From Halisarca cf. caerulea (taxonomy: Eukaryota > Porifera > Demospongiae > Chondrillida > Halisarcidae), in contig CAUJGJ010000195.1 of NCBI GenBank assembly GCA_963170055.1, positions 67,001 to 131,000 of the forward strand: a stretch of DNA of 64,000 nt, in the 5' to 3' direction. This document shows, one piece after another, positions 10,889 through 25,700 of this stretch (position 1 is its first letter; each line of letters opens with the position of its first letter). The notes under the pieces were generated by a model. That model was not told the origin of the DNA, did no database searches, and was given only the letters and a program-made list of their open reading frames with translations. The position numbers and the translations under genes were made by a program.

Positions 10889-13794
10889 CTAGTGCCAAAT
10901 ATTGGTATTAGCACCAGCATATCCAACAATACATGAATACGCCCACAGCTCTTAAGAAACCTCATGTGTTTCCATTGGGAATGTGCGTGGTGCTAGTGGA
11001 AAATATTGATTTTAGCACCAGCATAGCCAACACTAAACAAATACGCCTACAGCACTTCAGAAAGGTCATGTGTGTCCACTGGGAATGTGCGTGGTGCTAG
11101 TGCCAAATATTGGTATTAGCACCAGCATATCCAACACTACACAAATACGCCCACAGTAGTTTAGAAACTTCATGTGTGTCCACTGGGAATGTGCGTGGTG
11201 CTAGTGCCAAATATTGGTATTAGCACCAGCATATCCAACATTATACAAATACGCCCACAGTAGTTAAGAAACTTAATGTGTGTCCACTGGGAATGTGCGT
11301 GGTGCTAGTGCCAAATATTGGTATTAGCACCAGCATATCCAACACTACACAAATACGCCCACAGCACTTCAGTAAGGTCATGTGTGTCCACTGGGAATGT
11401 GCGTGGTGCTAGTGCCAAACATTGGTATTAGCACCAGCATATCCAACACTACACAAATACGCCCACATTAGTTAAGAAACTTCATGTGTGTTTACTGGGA
11501 ATGTGCGTGGTGCTAGTGCCAAATATTGGTATTAGCACCAGCATATCCAACATTACTCAAATACGCCCACAGTAGTTAAGAAACTTCATGTGTGTCCACT
11601 GGAATGTGCGTGGTGCTAGTGCCAAATATTGGTATTAGCACCAGCATATCCAACACTACACAAATACGCCCACAGCACTTCAGAAAGGTCATGTGTGTCC
11701 ACTGGGAATGTGCGTGGTTCTATTGCCAAATATTGGTATTAGCACCAGCATATCCAACACTACACAAATACGCCCACATTAGTTAAGAAACTTCATGTGT
11801 GTTTACTGGGAATGTGCGTGGTGCTAGTGCCAAATATTGGTATTAGCACCAGCATATCCAACATTACTCAAATACGCCCACAGTAGTTAAGAAACTTCAT
11901 GTGTGTCCACTGGAATGTGCGTGGTGCTAGTGCCAAATATTGGTATTAGCACCAGCATATCCAACACTACACAAATACGCCCACAGCACTTCAGAAAGGT
12001 CATGTGTGTCCACTGGGAATGTGCGTGGTGCTAGTGCCAAATATTGTATTAGCACCAGCATATCCAACACTACACAAATAAGCCCACAGTAGTTAAGAAA
12101 CTTCATGTGTGTCCACTGGGAATGTGTGTGGTGCTAGTGCCTAATATTGGTATTAGCACCAGCATATCCAACACTACACAAATACGCCCACAGCACTTCA
12201 GAAACTTTATGTATGTGCACTGGGAATGTGCGTGGTGCTAGTGCAAAATATTGGTATTAGCACCAGCATATCCAACACTACACAAATACGCCCACAGCAC
12301 TTCAGAAACTGCATGTGTTTCCACTGGGAATGTGTGTGGTGCTAGTGCCTAATATTGGTATTTGCACCAGCATATCCAACACTACACAAATACGCCCACA
12401 GTAGTTTAGAAACTTCATGTGTGTCCACTGGGAATGTGCGTGGTGCTAGTGCCAAATATTGGTATTAGCACCAGCATATCCAACATTATACAAATACGCC
12501 CACAGTAGTTAAGAAACTTAATGTGTGTCCACTGGGAATGTGCGTGGTGCTAGTGCCAAATATTGGTATTAGCACCAGCATATCCAACACTACACAAATA
12601 CGCCCACAGCACTTCAGTAAGGTCATGTGTGTCCACTGGGAATGTGCGTGGTGCTAGTGCCAAACATTGGTATTAGCACCAGCATATCCAACACTACACA
12701 AATACGCCCACATTAGTTAAGAAACTTCATGTGTGTTTACTGGGAATGTGCGTGGTGCTAGTGCCAAATATTGGTATTAGCACCAGCATATCCAACATTA
12801 CTCAAATACGCCCACAGTAGTTAAGAAACTTCATGTGTGTCCACTGGAATGTGCGTGGTGCTAGTGCCAAATATTGGTATTAGCACCAGCATATCCAACA
12901 CTACACAAATACGCCCACAGCACTTCAGAAAGGTCATGTGTGTCCACTGGGAATGTGCGTGGTTCTATTGCCAAATATTGGTATTAGCACCAGCATATCC
13001 AACACTACACAAATACGCCCACATTAGTTAAGAAACTTCATGTGTGTTTACTGGGAATGTGCGTGGTGCTAGTGCCAAATATTGGTATTAGCACCAGCAT
13101 ATCCAACATTACTCAAATACGCCCACAGTAGTTAAGAAACTTCATGTGTGTCCACTGGAATGTGCGTGGTGCTAGTGCCAAATATTGGTATTAGCACCAG
13201 CATATCCAACACTACACAAATACGCCCACAGCACTTCAGAAAGGTCATGTGTGTCCACTGGGAATGTGCGTGGTGCTAGTGCCAAATATTGTATTAGCAC
13301 CAGCATATCCAACACTACACAAATAAGCCCACAGTAGTTAAGAAACTTCATGTGTGTCCACTGGGAATGTGTGTGGTGCTAGTGCCTAATATTGGTATTA
13401 GCACCAGCATATCCAACACTACACAAATACGCCCACAGCACTTCAGAAACTTTATGTATGTGCACTGGGAATGTGCGTGGTGCTAGTGCAAAATATTGGT
13501 ATTAGCACCAGCATATCCAACACTACACAAATACGCCCACAGCACTTCAGAAACTGCATGTGTTTCCACTGGGAATGTGTGTGGTGCTAGTGCCTAATAT
13601 TGGTATTTGCACCAGCATATCCAACACTACACAAATACGCCCACAGTACTTATGAAATTTCATGTGTGTCAACTAGGAATGTGCGTGGTGCTAGTGCCAA
13701 ATATTGGTATTAGCACCAGTATATCCAACACTACACAAATACGCCCACAGATCTTCAGAAACTTCATGTGTGTCCACTGGGAATGTGCGTGGTG
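10889..13794 (+). repeat. Domain with first D unit and a 1,245 bp 12-mer duplication
   Basis: Opens with the first D monomer (switch at 10948), followed by the typical D companion 'aaaatattgatttt'. About 11155-12399 and 12400-13644 are tandem copies at an offset of 1,245 bp (12 x 104 minus 3). Matching pairs are 'gtagtttag' at 11156/12401 and the unit with 'ccactggaatg' plus 'ggttctattgcc' near 11700/12945. Inside each copy 'cacattagttaag' occurs twice, 311 bp apart. The right end (13422-13794) repeats 6360-6732. Confidence 0.85.
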
Positions 13795-15768
13795 CTAGTA
13801 CCAAATATTGGTATTAGCACCTGCATTTCCTACACTACACAAATACGCCCACAGCACTTCAGAAATTTCATCTGTGTCCACTGGGAATGTGCGTGGTTCT
13901 AGTGCCAAATATTGGTATTAGCACCAGCATATCCAACACCACACAAATACGCCCACAGCACTTCAGAAACTTCATGTGTTTCCACTGGGAATGTGTGTGG
14001 TGCTAGTGCCAAATATTGGTATTTGCACCAGCATATCCAACACTACACAAATACGCCCACAGTACTTATGAAATTTCATGTGTGTAAACTAGGAATGTGC
14101 GTGGTGCTAGTGCCAAATATTGGTATTAGCACCAGCATATCCAACACTACACAAATACGCCCACAGCACATCAGAAAGTTCATGTGTGTCCACTGGGAAT
14201 GTGCGTGGTGCTAGTGCCAAACATTGGTATTAGCACCAGCATATCCAACACTACACAAATACGCCCAGAGCACTTCAGAAAGGTCATGTGTGTCCACTGG
14301 GAATGTGCGTGGTGCTAGTGCCAAATATTGGTATTAGCACCAGCATATCCAACATTACACAAATACGCCCACAGTAGTTAAGAAACTTCATGTGTGTTCA
14401 CTGGGAATGTGCATGGTGCTAGTGCCAAATATTGGAATTAGCACCAGCATATCCAACACTACACAAATACGCCCACAGCACTTCAGAAACTTTATGTATG
14501 TGCACTGGGAATGTGCGTGGTGCTAGTGCCAAATATTGGTATTAGCACCAGCATATCCAACACTACACAAATACGCCCACAGCACTTCAGAAACTGCATG
14601 TGTTTCCACTGGGAATGTGCGTGGTTCTAGTGCCAAATATTGGTATTTGCACAAGCATATCCAACACTACACAAATACGCTTACAGTAGTTAAGAAACTT
14701 CATGTGTGTCCACCGGGAATGTGCGTGGATCTAGTGCCAAATATTGGTATTAGCACCAGCATATCCAACATTACGCAAATACGCCCACAGCACTTCAGAA
14801 AGGTCATGTGTGTCCACTGGGAATGTGCGTGGTGCTATTGCCAAATATTGGTATTAGCACCAGCATATCCAACATTACACAAATACGCCCACAGTAGTTA
14901 AGAAACTTCATGTGCGTCCACTGGGAATGTGCGTGGTGCTAGTGCGAAATATTGGTATTATCACCAACATATCCAACACTACACAAATACGCCCACAGCA
15001 CTTCAGAAAGGTCATGTGTGTCCACTGGGAATGTGCGTGGTGCTAGTGCCAAATATTGGTATTAGCACCAGCATATCCAACACTACACAAATACGCCCAC
15101 AGCACTTCAGAAAGGTCATGTGTGTCCACTGGGAATGTGCGTGGTGCTAGTGCCAAATATTGGTATTAGCACCAGCATATCCAACACTACACAAATACGC
15201 CCACAGTAGTTAAGAAACTTCATGTGTGTTTACTGGGAATGTGCGTGGTGCTAGTGCCAAATATTGGTATTAGCACCAGCATATCCAACATTACACAAAT
15301 ACGCCCACAGTAGTTAAGAAACTTCATGTGTGTCCACTGGAATGTGCGTGGTGCTAGTGCCAAATATTGGTATTAGCACCAGCATATCCAACACTACACA
15401 AATACGCCCACAGCACTTCAGAAAGGTCATGTGTGTCCACTGGGAATGTGCGTGGTGCTAGTGCCAAATATTGGTATTAGCACCAGCATATCCAACACTA
15501 CACAAATACGCCTACAGCACTTCAGAAAGGTCATGTGTGTCCAATGGGAATGTGCGTGGTGCTAGTGCCAAATATTTGTATTAGCACCAGCATATCCAAC
15601 ACTACACAAATACGCCCACAGTAGTTTAGAAACTTCATGTGTGTCCACTGGGAATGTGCGTGGTGCTAGTGCCAAATATTGGTATTAGCACCAGCATATC
15701 CAACATTACACAAATACGCCCACAGTAGTTAAGAAACTTCATGTGTCTCCACTGGAATGTGCGTGGTG
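13795..15768 (+). repeat. 20-mer HOR, copy 3, one monomer deleted
   Basis: 'ctagtacc' is at 13795, +7,062 from copy 1. Markers stay at +7,062 through 'cgcttacag' (14681), then drop to +6,958 ('attatcaccaacat' near 14953), so exactly one 104 bp unit is missing. The lost unit is the one carrying 'tagtttag' and 'gtgcataat', which would fall near 14875. In-register loss of a complete monomer is a signature of unequal exchange. A private substitution 'cacaagcatatcc' near 14650 separates it from copies 1 and 2. Confidence 0.88.
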
Positions 15769-18700
15769 CTAGTGCCTAATATTGGTATTAGCACCAGCAT
15801 ATCCAACAATACATGAATACGCCCACAGCTCTTAAGAAACCTCATGTGTTTCCATTGGGAATGTGCGTGGTGCTAGTGGAAAATATTGATTTTAGCACCA
15901 GCATAGCCAACACTAAACAAATACGCCTACAGCACTTCAGAAAGGTCATGTGTGTCCACTGGGAATGTGCGTGGTGCTAGTGCCAAATATTGGTATTAGC
16001 ACCAGCATATCCAACACTACACAAATACGCCCACAGTAGTTTAGAAACTTCATGTGTGTCCACTGGGAATGTGCGTGGTGCTAGTGCCAAATATTGGTAT
16101 TAGCACCAGCATATCCAACATTATACAAATACGCCCACAGTAGTTAAGAAACTTAATGTGTGTCCACTGGGAATGTGCGTGGTGCTAGTGCCAAATATTG
16201 GTATTAGCACCAGCATATCCAACACTACACAAATACGCCCACAGCACTTCAGAAAGGTCATGTGTGTCCACTGGGAATGTGCGTGGTGCTAGTGCCAAAC
16301 ATTGGTATTAGCACCAGCATATCCAACACTACACAAATACGCCCACATTAGTTAAGAAACTTCATGTGTGTTTACTGGGAATGTGCGTGGTGCTAGTGCC
16401 AAATATTGGTATTAGCACCAGCATATCCAACATTACTCAAATACGCCCACAGTAGTTAAGAAACTTCATGTGTGTCCACTGGAATGTGCGTGGTGCTAGT
16501 GCCAAATATTGGTATTAGCACCAGCATATCCAACACTACACAAATACGCCCACAGCACTTCAGAAAGGTCATGTGTGTCCACTGGGAATGTGCGTGGTGC
16601 TAGTGCCAAATATTGTATTAGCACCAGCATATCCAACACTACACAAATACGCCCACAGCACTTCAGAAAGGTCATGTGTGTCCACTGGGAATGTGCTTGG
16701 TGCTAGTGCCAAATATTGTATTAGCACCAGCATATCCAACACTACACAAATACGCCCACAGCACTTCAGAAAGGTCATGTGTGTCCACTGGGAATGTGCG
16801 TGGTTCTAGTGCCAAATATTGGTATTAGCACCAGCATATCCAACACTACACAAATACGCCCACAGTAGTTAAGAAACTTCATGTGTGTCCACTGGAATGT
16901 GCGTGGTGCTAGTGCCTAATATTGGTATTAGCACCAGCATATCCAACAATACATGAATACGCCCACAGCTCTTAAGAAACCTCATGTGTTTCCATTGGGA
17001 ATGTGCGTGGTGCTAGAGCAAAATATTGATTTTAGCACCAGCACATCCAACACTACACAAATGCGCCCACAGCACTTCAGAAAGGTCATGTGTTTCCACT
17101 GGGAATGTCCGTGGTGCTAGTGCCAAATATTGGTATTTGCACCAGCATATCCAACACTACACAAATACGCCCAGAGTAGTTTAGAAACTTCATGTGTATC
17201 CACTGGGAATGTGCGTGGTGCTAGTGCCAAATATTGGTATTAGCACCAGCATATCCAACATTACACAAATACGCCCACAGTAGTTAAGAAACTTCATGTG
17301 CGTCCACTGGGAATGTGCGTGGTGCTATTGCCAAATATTGGAATTAGCACCAGCATATCCAACACTACACAAATACGCCCACAGCACTTCAGAAAGGTCA
17401 TGTGTGTCCACTGGGAATGTGCGTGGTTCTAGTGCCAAATATTGGTATTAGCACCAGCATATCCAACATTACACAAATACGCCCACAGTAGTTAAGAAAC
17501 TTCATGTGCGTCCACTGGGAATGTGCGTGGTGCTATTGCCAAATATTGGTATTAGCACCAGCATATCCAACACTACACAAATACGCCCACAGCACTTCAG
17601 AAAGGTCATGTGTGTCCACTGGGAATGTGCGTGGTTCTAGTGCATAATATTGGTATTAGCACCAGCATATCCAACACTACACAAATACGCCCACAGTAGT
17701 TAAGAAACTTCATGTGTGTCCACTGGAATGTGCGTGGTGCTAGTGCCAAATATTGGTATTAGCACCAGCATATCCAACACTGCACAAATACGCCCACAGC
17801 ACTTCAGAAAGGTCATGTGTGTCCACTGGGAATGTGCGTGGTTCTATTGCCAAATATTGGTATTAGCACCAGCATATCCAACACTACACAAATACGCCCA
17901 CATTAGTTAAGAAACTTCATGTGTGTTTACTGGGAATGTGCGTGGTGCTAGTGCCAAATATTGGTATTAGCACCAGCATATCCAACATTACTCAAATACG
18001 CCCACAGTAGTTAAGAAACTTCATGTGCGTCCACTGGGAATGTGCGTGGTGCTATTGCCAAATATTGGTATTAGCACCAGCATATCCAACACTACACAAA
18101 TACGCCCACAGCACTTCAGAAAGGTCATGTGTGTCCACTGGGAATGTGCGTGGTTCTAGTGCATAATATTGGTATTAGCACCAGCATATCCAACACTACA
18201 CAAATACGCCCACAGTAGTTAAGAAACTTCATGTGTGTCCACTGGAATGTGCGTGGTGCTAGTGCCAAATATTGGTATTAGCACCAGCATATCCAACACT
18301 ACACAAATACGCCCACAGCACTTCAGAAAGGTCATGTGTGTCCACTGGGAATGTGCGTGGTTCTATTGCCAAATATTGGTATTAGCACCAGCATATCCAA
18401 CACTACACAAATACGCCCACATTAGTTAAGAAACTTCATGTGTGTTTACTGGGAATGTGCGTGGTGCTAGTGCCAAATATTGGTATTAGCACCAGCATAT
18501 CCAACATTACTCAAATACGCCCACAGTAGTTAAGAAACTTCATGTGTGTCCACTGGAATGTGCGTGGTGCTAGTGCCAAATATTGGTATTAGCACCAGCA
18601 TATCCAACACTACACAAATACGCCCACAGCACTTCAGAAAGGTCATGTGTGTCCACTGGGAATGTGCGTGGTGCTAGTGCCAAATATTGTATTAGCACCA

Positions 18701-19141
18701 GCATATCCAACACTACACAAATAAGCCCACAGTAGTTAAGAAACTTCATGTGTGTCCACTGGAATGTGCGTGGTGCTAGTGCCTAATATTGGTATTAGCA
18801 CCAGCATATCCAACAATACATGAATACGCCCACAGCTCTTAAGAAACCTCATGTGTTTCCATTGGGAATGTGCGTGGTGCTAGAGCAAAATATTGATTTT
18901 AGCACCAGCATATCCAACACTACACAAATGCGCCCACAGCACTTCAGAAAGGTCATGTGTGTCCACTGGGAATGTGCGTGGTGCTAGTGCCAAATATTGG
19001 TATTAGCACCAGCATATCCAACACTACACAAATACGCCTACAGCACTTCAGAAAGGTCATGTGTGTCCAATGGGAATGTGCGTGGTGCTAGTGCCAAATA
19101 TTTGTATTAGCACCAGCATATCCAACACTACACAAATACGC
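15769..19141 (+). repeat. Macro-repeat domain, unit M1 (right part)
   Basis: M1 runs from the 'cgcttacag' landmark at 14681 to the next at 19142 (4,461 bp). From about 14900 to 17900 it matches 19490-22500 at a fixed 4,565 bp offset; D switches at 15828 and 16968 correspond to 20393 and 21533. About 17700-18540 contains a local 519 bp (5-mer) duplication: 'ccactggaatg' units at about 17720 and 18239, each followed by 'ggttctattgcc' and 'cacattagttaag'. A third D switch is at 18835. Units with the 1-bp deletion 'ccaaatattgtattag' occur near 16610 and 16715. Confidence 0.85.
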
Positions 19142-22100
19142 TTACAGTAGTTAAGAAACTTCATGTGTGTCCACCGGGAATGTGCGTGGATCTAGTGCCA
19201 AATATTGGTATTAGCACCAGCATATCCAACATTACGCAAATACGCCCACAGCACTTCAGAAAGGTCATGTGTGTCCACTGGGAATGTGCGTGGTGCTATT
19301 GCCAAATATTGGTATTAGCACCAGCATATCCAACACTACACAAATACGCCCACAGTAGTTTAGAAACTTCATGTGTGTCCACTGGGAATGTGCGTGGTGC
19401 TAGTGCATAATATTGGTATTAGCACCAGCATATCCAACATTATACAAATACGCCCACAGTAGTTAAGAAACTTCATGTGCGTCCACTGGGAATGTGCGTG
19501 GTGCTAGTGCGAAATATTGGTATTATCACCAACATATCCAACACTACACAAATACGCCCACAGCACTTCAGAAAGGTCATGTGTGTCCACTGGGAATGTG
19601 CGTGGTGCTAGTGCCAAATATTGGTATTAGCACCAGCATATCCAACACTACACAAATACGCCCACAGCACTTCAGAAAGGTCATGTGTGTCCACTGGGAA
19701 TGTGCGTGGTGCTAGTGCCAAATATTGGTATTAGCACCAGCATATCCAACACTACACAAATACGCCCACAGTAGTTAAGAAACTTCATGTGTGTTTACTG
19801 GGAATGTGCGTGGTGCTAGTGCCAAATATTGGTATTAGCACCAGCATATCCAACATTACACAAATACGCCCACAGTAGTTAAGAAACTTCATGTGTGTCC
19901 ACTGGAATGTGCGTGGTGCTAGTGCCAAATATTGGTATTAGCACCAGCATATCCAACACTACACAAATACGCCCACAGCACTTCAGAAAGGTCATGTGTG
20001 TCCACTGGGAATGTGCGTGGTGCTAGTGCCAAATATTGGTATTAGCACCAGCATATCCAACACTACACAAATACGCCTACAGCACTTCAGAAAGGTCATG
20101 TGTGTCCAATGGGAATGTGCGTGGTGCTAGTGCCAAATATTTGTATTAGCACCAGCATATCCAACACTACACAAATACGCCCACAGTAGTTTAGAAACTT
20201 CATGTGTGTCCACTGGGAATGTGCGTGGTGCTAGTGCCAAATATTGGTATTAGCACCAGCATATCCAACATTACACAAATACGCCCACAGTAGTTAAGAA
20301 ACTTCATGTGTCTCCACTGGAATGTGCGTGGTGCTAGTGCCAAATATTGGTATTAGCACCAGCATATCCAACAATACATGAATACGCCCACAGCTCTTAA
20401 GAAACCTCATGTGTTTCCATTGGGAATGTGCGTGGTGCTAGTGGAAAATATTGATTTTAGCACCAGCATAGCCAACACTAAACAAATACGCCTACAGCAC
20501 TTCAGAAAGGTCATGTGTGTCCACTGGGAATGTGCGTGGTGCTAGTGCCAAATATTGGTATTAGCACCAGCATATCCAACACTACACAAATACGCCCACA
20601 GTAGTTTAGAAACTTCATGTGTGTCCACTGGGAATGTGCGTGGTGCTAGTGCCAAATATTGGTATTAGCACCAGCATATCCAACATTATACAAATACGCC
20701 CACAGTAGTTAAGAAACTTAATGTGTGTCCACTGGGAATGTGCGTGGTGCTAGTGCCAAATATTGGTATTAGCACCAGCATATCCAACACTACACAAATA
20801 CGCCCACAGCACTTCAGAAAGGTCATGTGTGTCCACTGGGAATGTGCGTGGTGCTAGTGCCAAATATTGGTATTAGCACCAGCATATCCAACACTACACA
20901 AATACGCCCACATTAGTTAAGAAACTTCATGTGTGTTTACTGGGAATGTGCGTGGTGCTAGTGCCAAATATTGGTATTAGCACCAGCATATCCAACATTA
21001 CTCAAATACGCCCACAGTAGTTAAGAAACTTCATGTGTGTCCACTGGAATGTGCGTGGTGCTAGTGCCAAATATTGGTATTAGCACCAGCATATCCAACA
21101 CTACACAAATACGCCCACAGCACTTCAGAAAGGTCATGTGTGTCCACTGGGAATGTGCGTGGTGCTAGTGCCAAATATTGTATTAGCACCAGCATATCCA
21201 ACACTACACAAATACGCCTACAGCACTTCAGAAAGGTCATGTGTGTCCACTGGGAATGTGCTTGGTGCTAGTGCCAAATATTGTATTAGCACCAGCATAT
21301 CCAACACTACACAAATACGCCCACAGCACTTCAGAAAGGTCATGTGTGTCCACTGGGAATGTGCGTGGTTCTAGTGCCAAATATTGGTATTAGCACCAGC
21401 ATATCCAACACTACACAAATACGCCCACAGTAGTTAAGAAACTTCATGTGTGTCCACTGGAATGTGCGTGGTGCTAGTGCCTAATATTGGTATTAGCACC
21501 AGCATATCCAACAATACATGAATACGCCCACAGCTCTTAAGAAACCTCATGTGTTTCCATTGGGAATGTGCGTGGTGCTAGAGCAAAATATTGATTTTAG
21601 CACCAGCATATCCAACACTACACAAATGCGCCCACAGCACTTCAGAAAGGTCATGTGTTTCCACTGGGAATGTCCGTGGTGCTAGTGCCAAATATTGGTA
21701 TTTGCACCAGCATATCCAACACTACACAAATACGCCCAGAGTAGTTTAGAAACTTCATGTGTATCCACTGGGAATGTGCGTGGTGCTAGTGCCAAATATT
21801 GGTATTAGCACCAGCATATCCAACATTACACAAATACGCCCACAGTAGTTAAGAAACTTCATGTGCGTCCACTGGGAATGTGCGTGGTGCTATTGCCAAA
21901 TATTGGAATTAGCACCAGCATATCCAACACTACACAAATACGCCCACAGCACTTCAGAAAGGTCATGTGTGTCCACTGGGAATGTGCGTGGTTCTAGTGC
22001 CAAATATTGGTATTAGCACCAGCATATCCAACATTACACAAATACGCCCACAGTAGTTAAGAAACTTCATGTGCGTCCACTGGGAATGTGCGTGGTGCTA

Positions 22101-22774
22101 TTGCCAAATATTAGTATTAGCACCAGCATATCCAACACTACACAAATACGCCCACAGCACTTCAGAAAGGTCATGTGTGTCCACTGGGAATGTGCGTGGT
22201 TCTAGTGCATAATATTGGTATTAGCACCAGCATATCCAACACTACACAAATACGCCCACAGTAGTTAAGAAACTTCATGTGTGTCCACTGGAATGTGCGT
22301 GGTGCTAGTGCCAAATATTGGTATTAGCACCAGCATATCCAACACTACACAAATACGCCCACAGCACTTCAGAAAGGTCATGTGTGTCCACTGGGAATGT
22401 GCGTGGTTCTATTGCCAAATATTGGTATTAGCACCAGCATATCCAACACTACACAAATACGCCCACATTAGTTAAGAAACTTCATGTGTGTTTACTGGGA
22501 ATGTGCGTGGTGCTAGTGCCAAATATTGGTATTAGCACCAGCATATCCAACACTACACAAATGCGCCCACAGCACTTCAGAAAGGTCATGTGTGTCCACT
22601 GGGAATGTGCGTGGTGCTAGTGCCAAATATTGGTATTAGCACCAGCATATCCAACACTACACAAATACGCCTACAGCACTTCAGAAAGGTCATGTGTGTC
22701 CAATGGGAATGTGCGTGGTGCTAGTGCCAAATATTTGTATTAGCACCAGCATATCCAACACTACACAAATACGC
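19142..22774 (+). repeat. Macro-repeat unit M2, 3,633 bp
   Basis: Bounded by 'cgcttacag' at 19142 and 22775. It matches M1 at +4,565 from about 19490 to 22500 and carries D switches at 20393 and 21533, spaced 1,140 bp as in M1 (15828/16968). The M1-specific 519 bp duplication is absent, and the sequence jumps from 'cacattagttaag' (~22467) through about 22530 to the segment before the next landmark. Private changes such as 'cgcctacagcac' near 21220 and 'aatattagtattag' near 22110 mark this copy. Confidence 0.85.
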
Positions 22775-25700
22775 TTACAGTAGTTAAGAAACTTCATGTG
22801 TGTCCACCGGGAATGTGCGTGGATCTAGTGCCAAATATTGGTATTAGCACCAGCATATCCAACATTACGCAAATACGCCCACAGCACTTCAGAAAGGCCA
22901 TGTGTGTCCACTGGGAATGTGCGTGGTGCTATTGCCAAATATTGGTATTAGCACCAGCATATCCAACACTACACAAATACGCCCACAGTAGTTTAGAAAC
23001 TTCATGTGTGTCCACTGGGAATGTGCGTGGTGCTAGTGCATAATATTGGTATTAGCACCAGCATATCCAACATTATACAAATACGCCCACAGTAGTTAAG
23101 AAACTTCATGTGCGTCCACTGGGAATGTGCGTGGTGCTAGTGCGAAATATTGGTATTATCACCAACATATCCAACACTACACAAATACGCCCACAGCACT
23201 TCAGAAAGGTCATGTGTGTCCACTGGGAATGTGCGTGGTGCTAGTGCCAAATATTGGTATTAGCACCAGCATATCCAACACTACACAAATACGCCCACAG
23301 CACTTCAGAAAGGTCATGTGTGTCCACTGGGAATGTGCGTGGTGCTAGTGCCAAATATTGGTATTAGCACCAGCATATCCAACACTACACAAATACGCCC
23401 ACAGTAGTTAAGAAACTTCATGTGTGTTTACTGGGAATGTGCGTGGTGCTAGTGCCAAATATTGGTATTAGCACCAGCATATCCAACATTACACAAATAC
23501 GCCCACAGTAGTTAAGAAACTTCATGTGTGTCCACTGGAATGTGCGTGGTGCTAGTGCCAAATATTGGTATTAGCACCAGCATATCCAACACTACACAAA
23601 TACGCCCACAGCACTTCAGAAAGGTCATGTGTGTCCACTGGGAATGTGCGTGGTGCTAGTGCCAAATATTGGTATTAGCACCAGCATATCCAACACTACA
23701 CAAATACGCCTACAGCACTTCAGAAAGGTCATGTGTGTCCAATGGGAATGTGCGTGGTGCTAGTGCCAAATATTTGTATTAGCACCAGCATATCCAACAC
23801 TACACAAATACGCCCACAGTAGTTTAGAAACTTCATGTGTGTCCACTGGGAATGTGCGTGGTGCTAGTGCCAAATATTGGTATTAGCACCAGCATATCCA
23901 ACATTATACAAATACGCCCACAGTAGTTAAGAAACTTAATGTGTGTCCACTGGGAATGTGCGTGGTGCTAGTGCCAAATATTGGTATTAGCACCAGCATA
24001 TCCAACACTACACAAATACGCCCACAGCACTTCAGAAAGGTCATGTGTGTCCACTGGGAATGTGCGTGGTGCTAGTGCCAAACATTGGTATTAGCACCAG
24101 CATATCCAACACTACACAAATACGCCCACATTAGTTAAGAAACTTCATGTGTGTTTACTGGGAATGTGCGTGGTGCTAGTGCCAAATATTGGTATTAGCA
24201 CCAGCATATCCAACATTACTCAAATACGCCCACAGTAGTTAAGAAACTTCATGTGTGTCCACTGGAATGTGCATGGTGCTAGTGCCAAATATTGGTATTA
24301 GCACCAGCATATCCAACACTACACAAATACGCCCACAGCACTTCAGAAAGGTCATGTGTGTCCACTGGGAATGTGCGTGGTGCTAGTGCCAAATATTGTA
24401 TTAGCACCAGCATATCCAACACTACACAAATACGCCTACAGCACTTCAGAAAGGTCATGTGTGTCCACTGGGAATGTGCTTGGTGCTAGTGCCAAATATT
24501 GTATTAGCACCAGCATATCCAACACTACACAAATACGCCCACAGCACTTCAGAAAGGTCATGTGTGTCCACTGGGAATGTGCGTGGTTCTAGTGCCAAAT
24601 ATTGGTATTAGCACCAGCATATCCAACACTACACAAATACGCCCACAGTAGTTAAGAAACTTCATGTGTGTCCACTGGAATGTGCGTGGTGCTAGTGCCT
24701 AATATTGGTATTAGCACCAGCGTATCCAACAATACATGAATACGCCCACAGCTCTTAAGAAACCTCATGTGTTTCCATTGGGAATGTGCGTGGTGCTAGA
24801 GCAAAATATTGATTTTAGCACCAGCATATCCAACACTACACAAATGCGCCCACAGCACTTCAGAAAGGTCATGTGTTTCCACTGGGAATGTCCGTGGTGC
24901 TAGTGCCAAATATTGGTATTTGCACCAGCATATCCAACACTACACAAATACGCCCAGAGTAGTTTAGAAACTTCATGTGTATCCACTGGGAATGTGCGTG
25001 GTGCTAGTGCCAAATATTGGTATTAGCACCAGCATATCCAACATTACACAAATACGCCCACAGTAGTTAAGAAACTTCATGTGCGTCCACTGGGAATGTG
25101 CGTGGTGCTATTGCCAAATATTGGAATTAGCACCAGCATATCCAACACTACACAAATACGCCCACAGCACTTCAGAAAGGTCATGTGTGTCCACTGGGAA
25201 TGTGCGTGGTTCTAGTGCCAAATATTGGTATTAGCACCAGCATATCCAACATTACACAAATACGCCCACAGTAGTTAAGAAACTTCATGTGCGTCCACTG
25301 GGAATGTGCGTGGTGCTATTGCCAAATATTGGTATTAGCACCAGCATATCCAACACTACACAAATACGCCCACAGCACTTCAGCAAGGTCATGTGTGTCC
25401 ACTGGGAATGTGCGTGGTTCTAGTGCATAATATTGGTATTAGCACCAGCATATCCAACACTACACAAATACGCCCACAGTAGTTAAGAAACTTCATGTGT
25501 GTCCACTGGAATGTGCGTGGTGCTAGTGCCAAATATTGGTATTAGCACCAGCATATCCAACACTACACAAATACGCCCACAGCACTTCAGAAAGGTCATG
25601 TGTGTCCACTGGGAATGTGCGTGGTTCTATTGCCAAATATTGGTATTAGCACCAGCATATCCAACACTACACAAATACGCCCACATTAGTTAAGAAACTT

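Noticed and set aside
17620..17645. RNA polymerase III B box in 'ggttctagtgcc' variant units, with TTTT of 'gattttag' as terminator
   Set aside because: Two of the conserved B-box positions mismatch, no A box lies at a suitable distance, and the variant is a minority form. It is more likely a chance resemblance.
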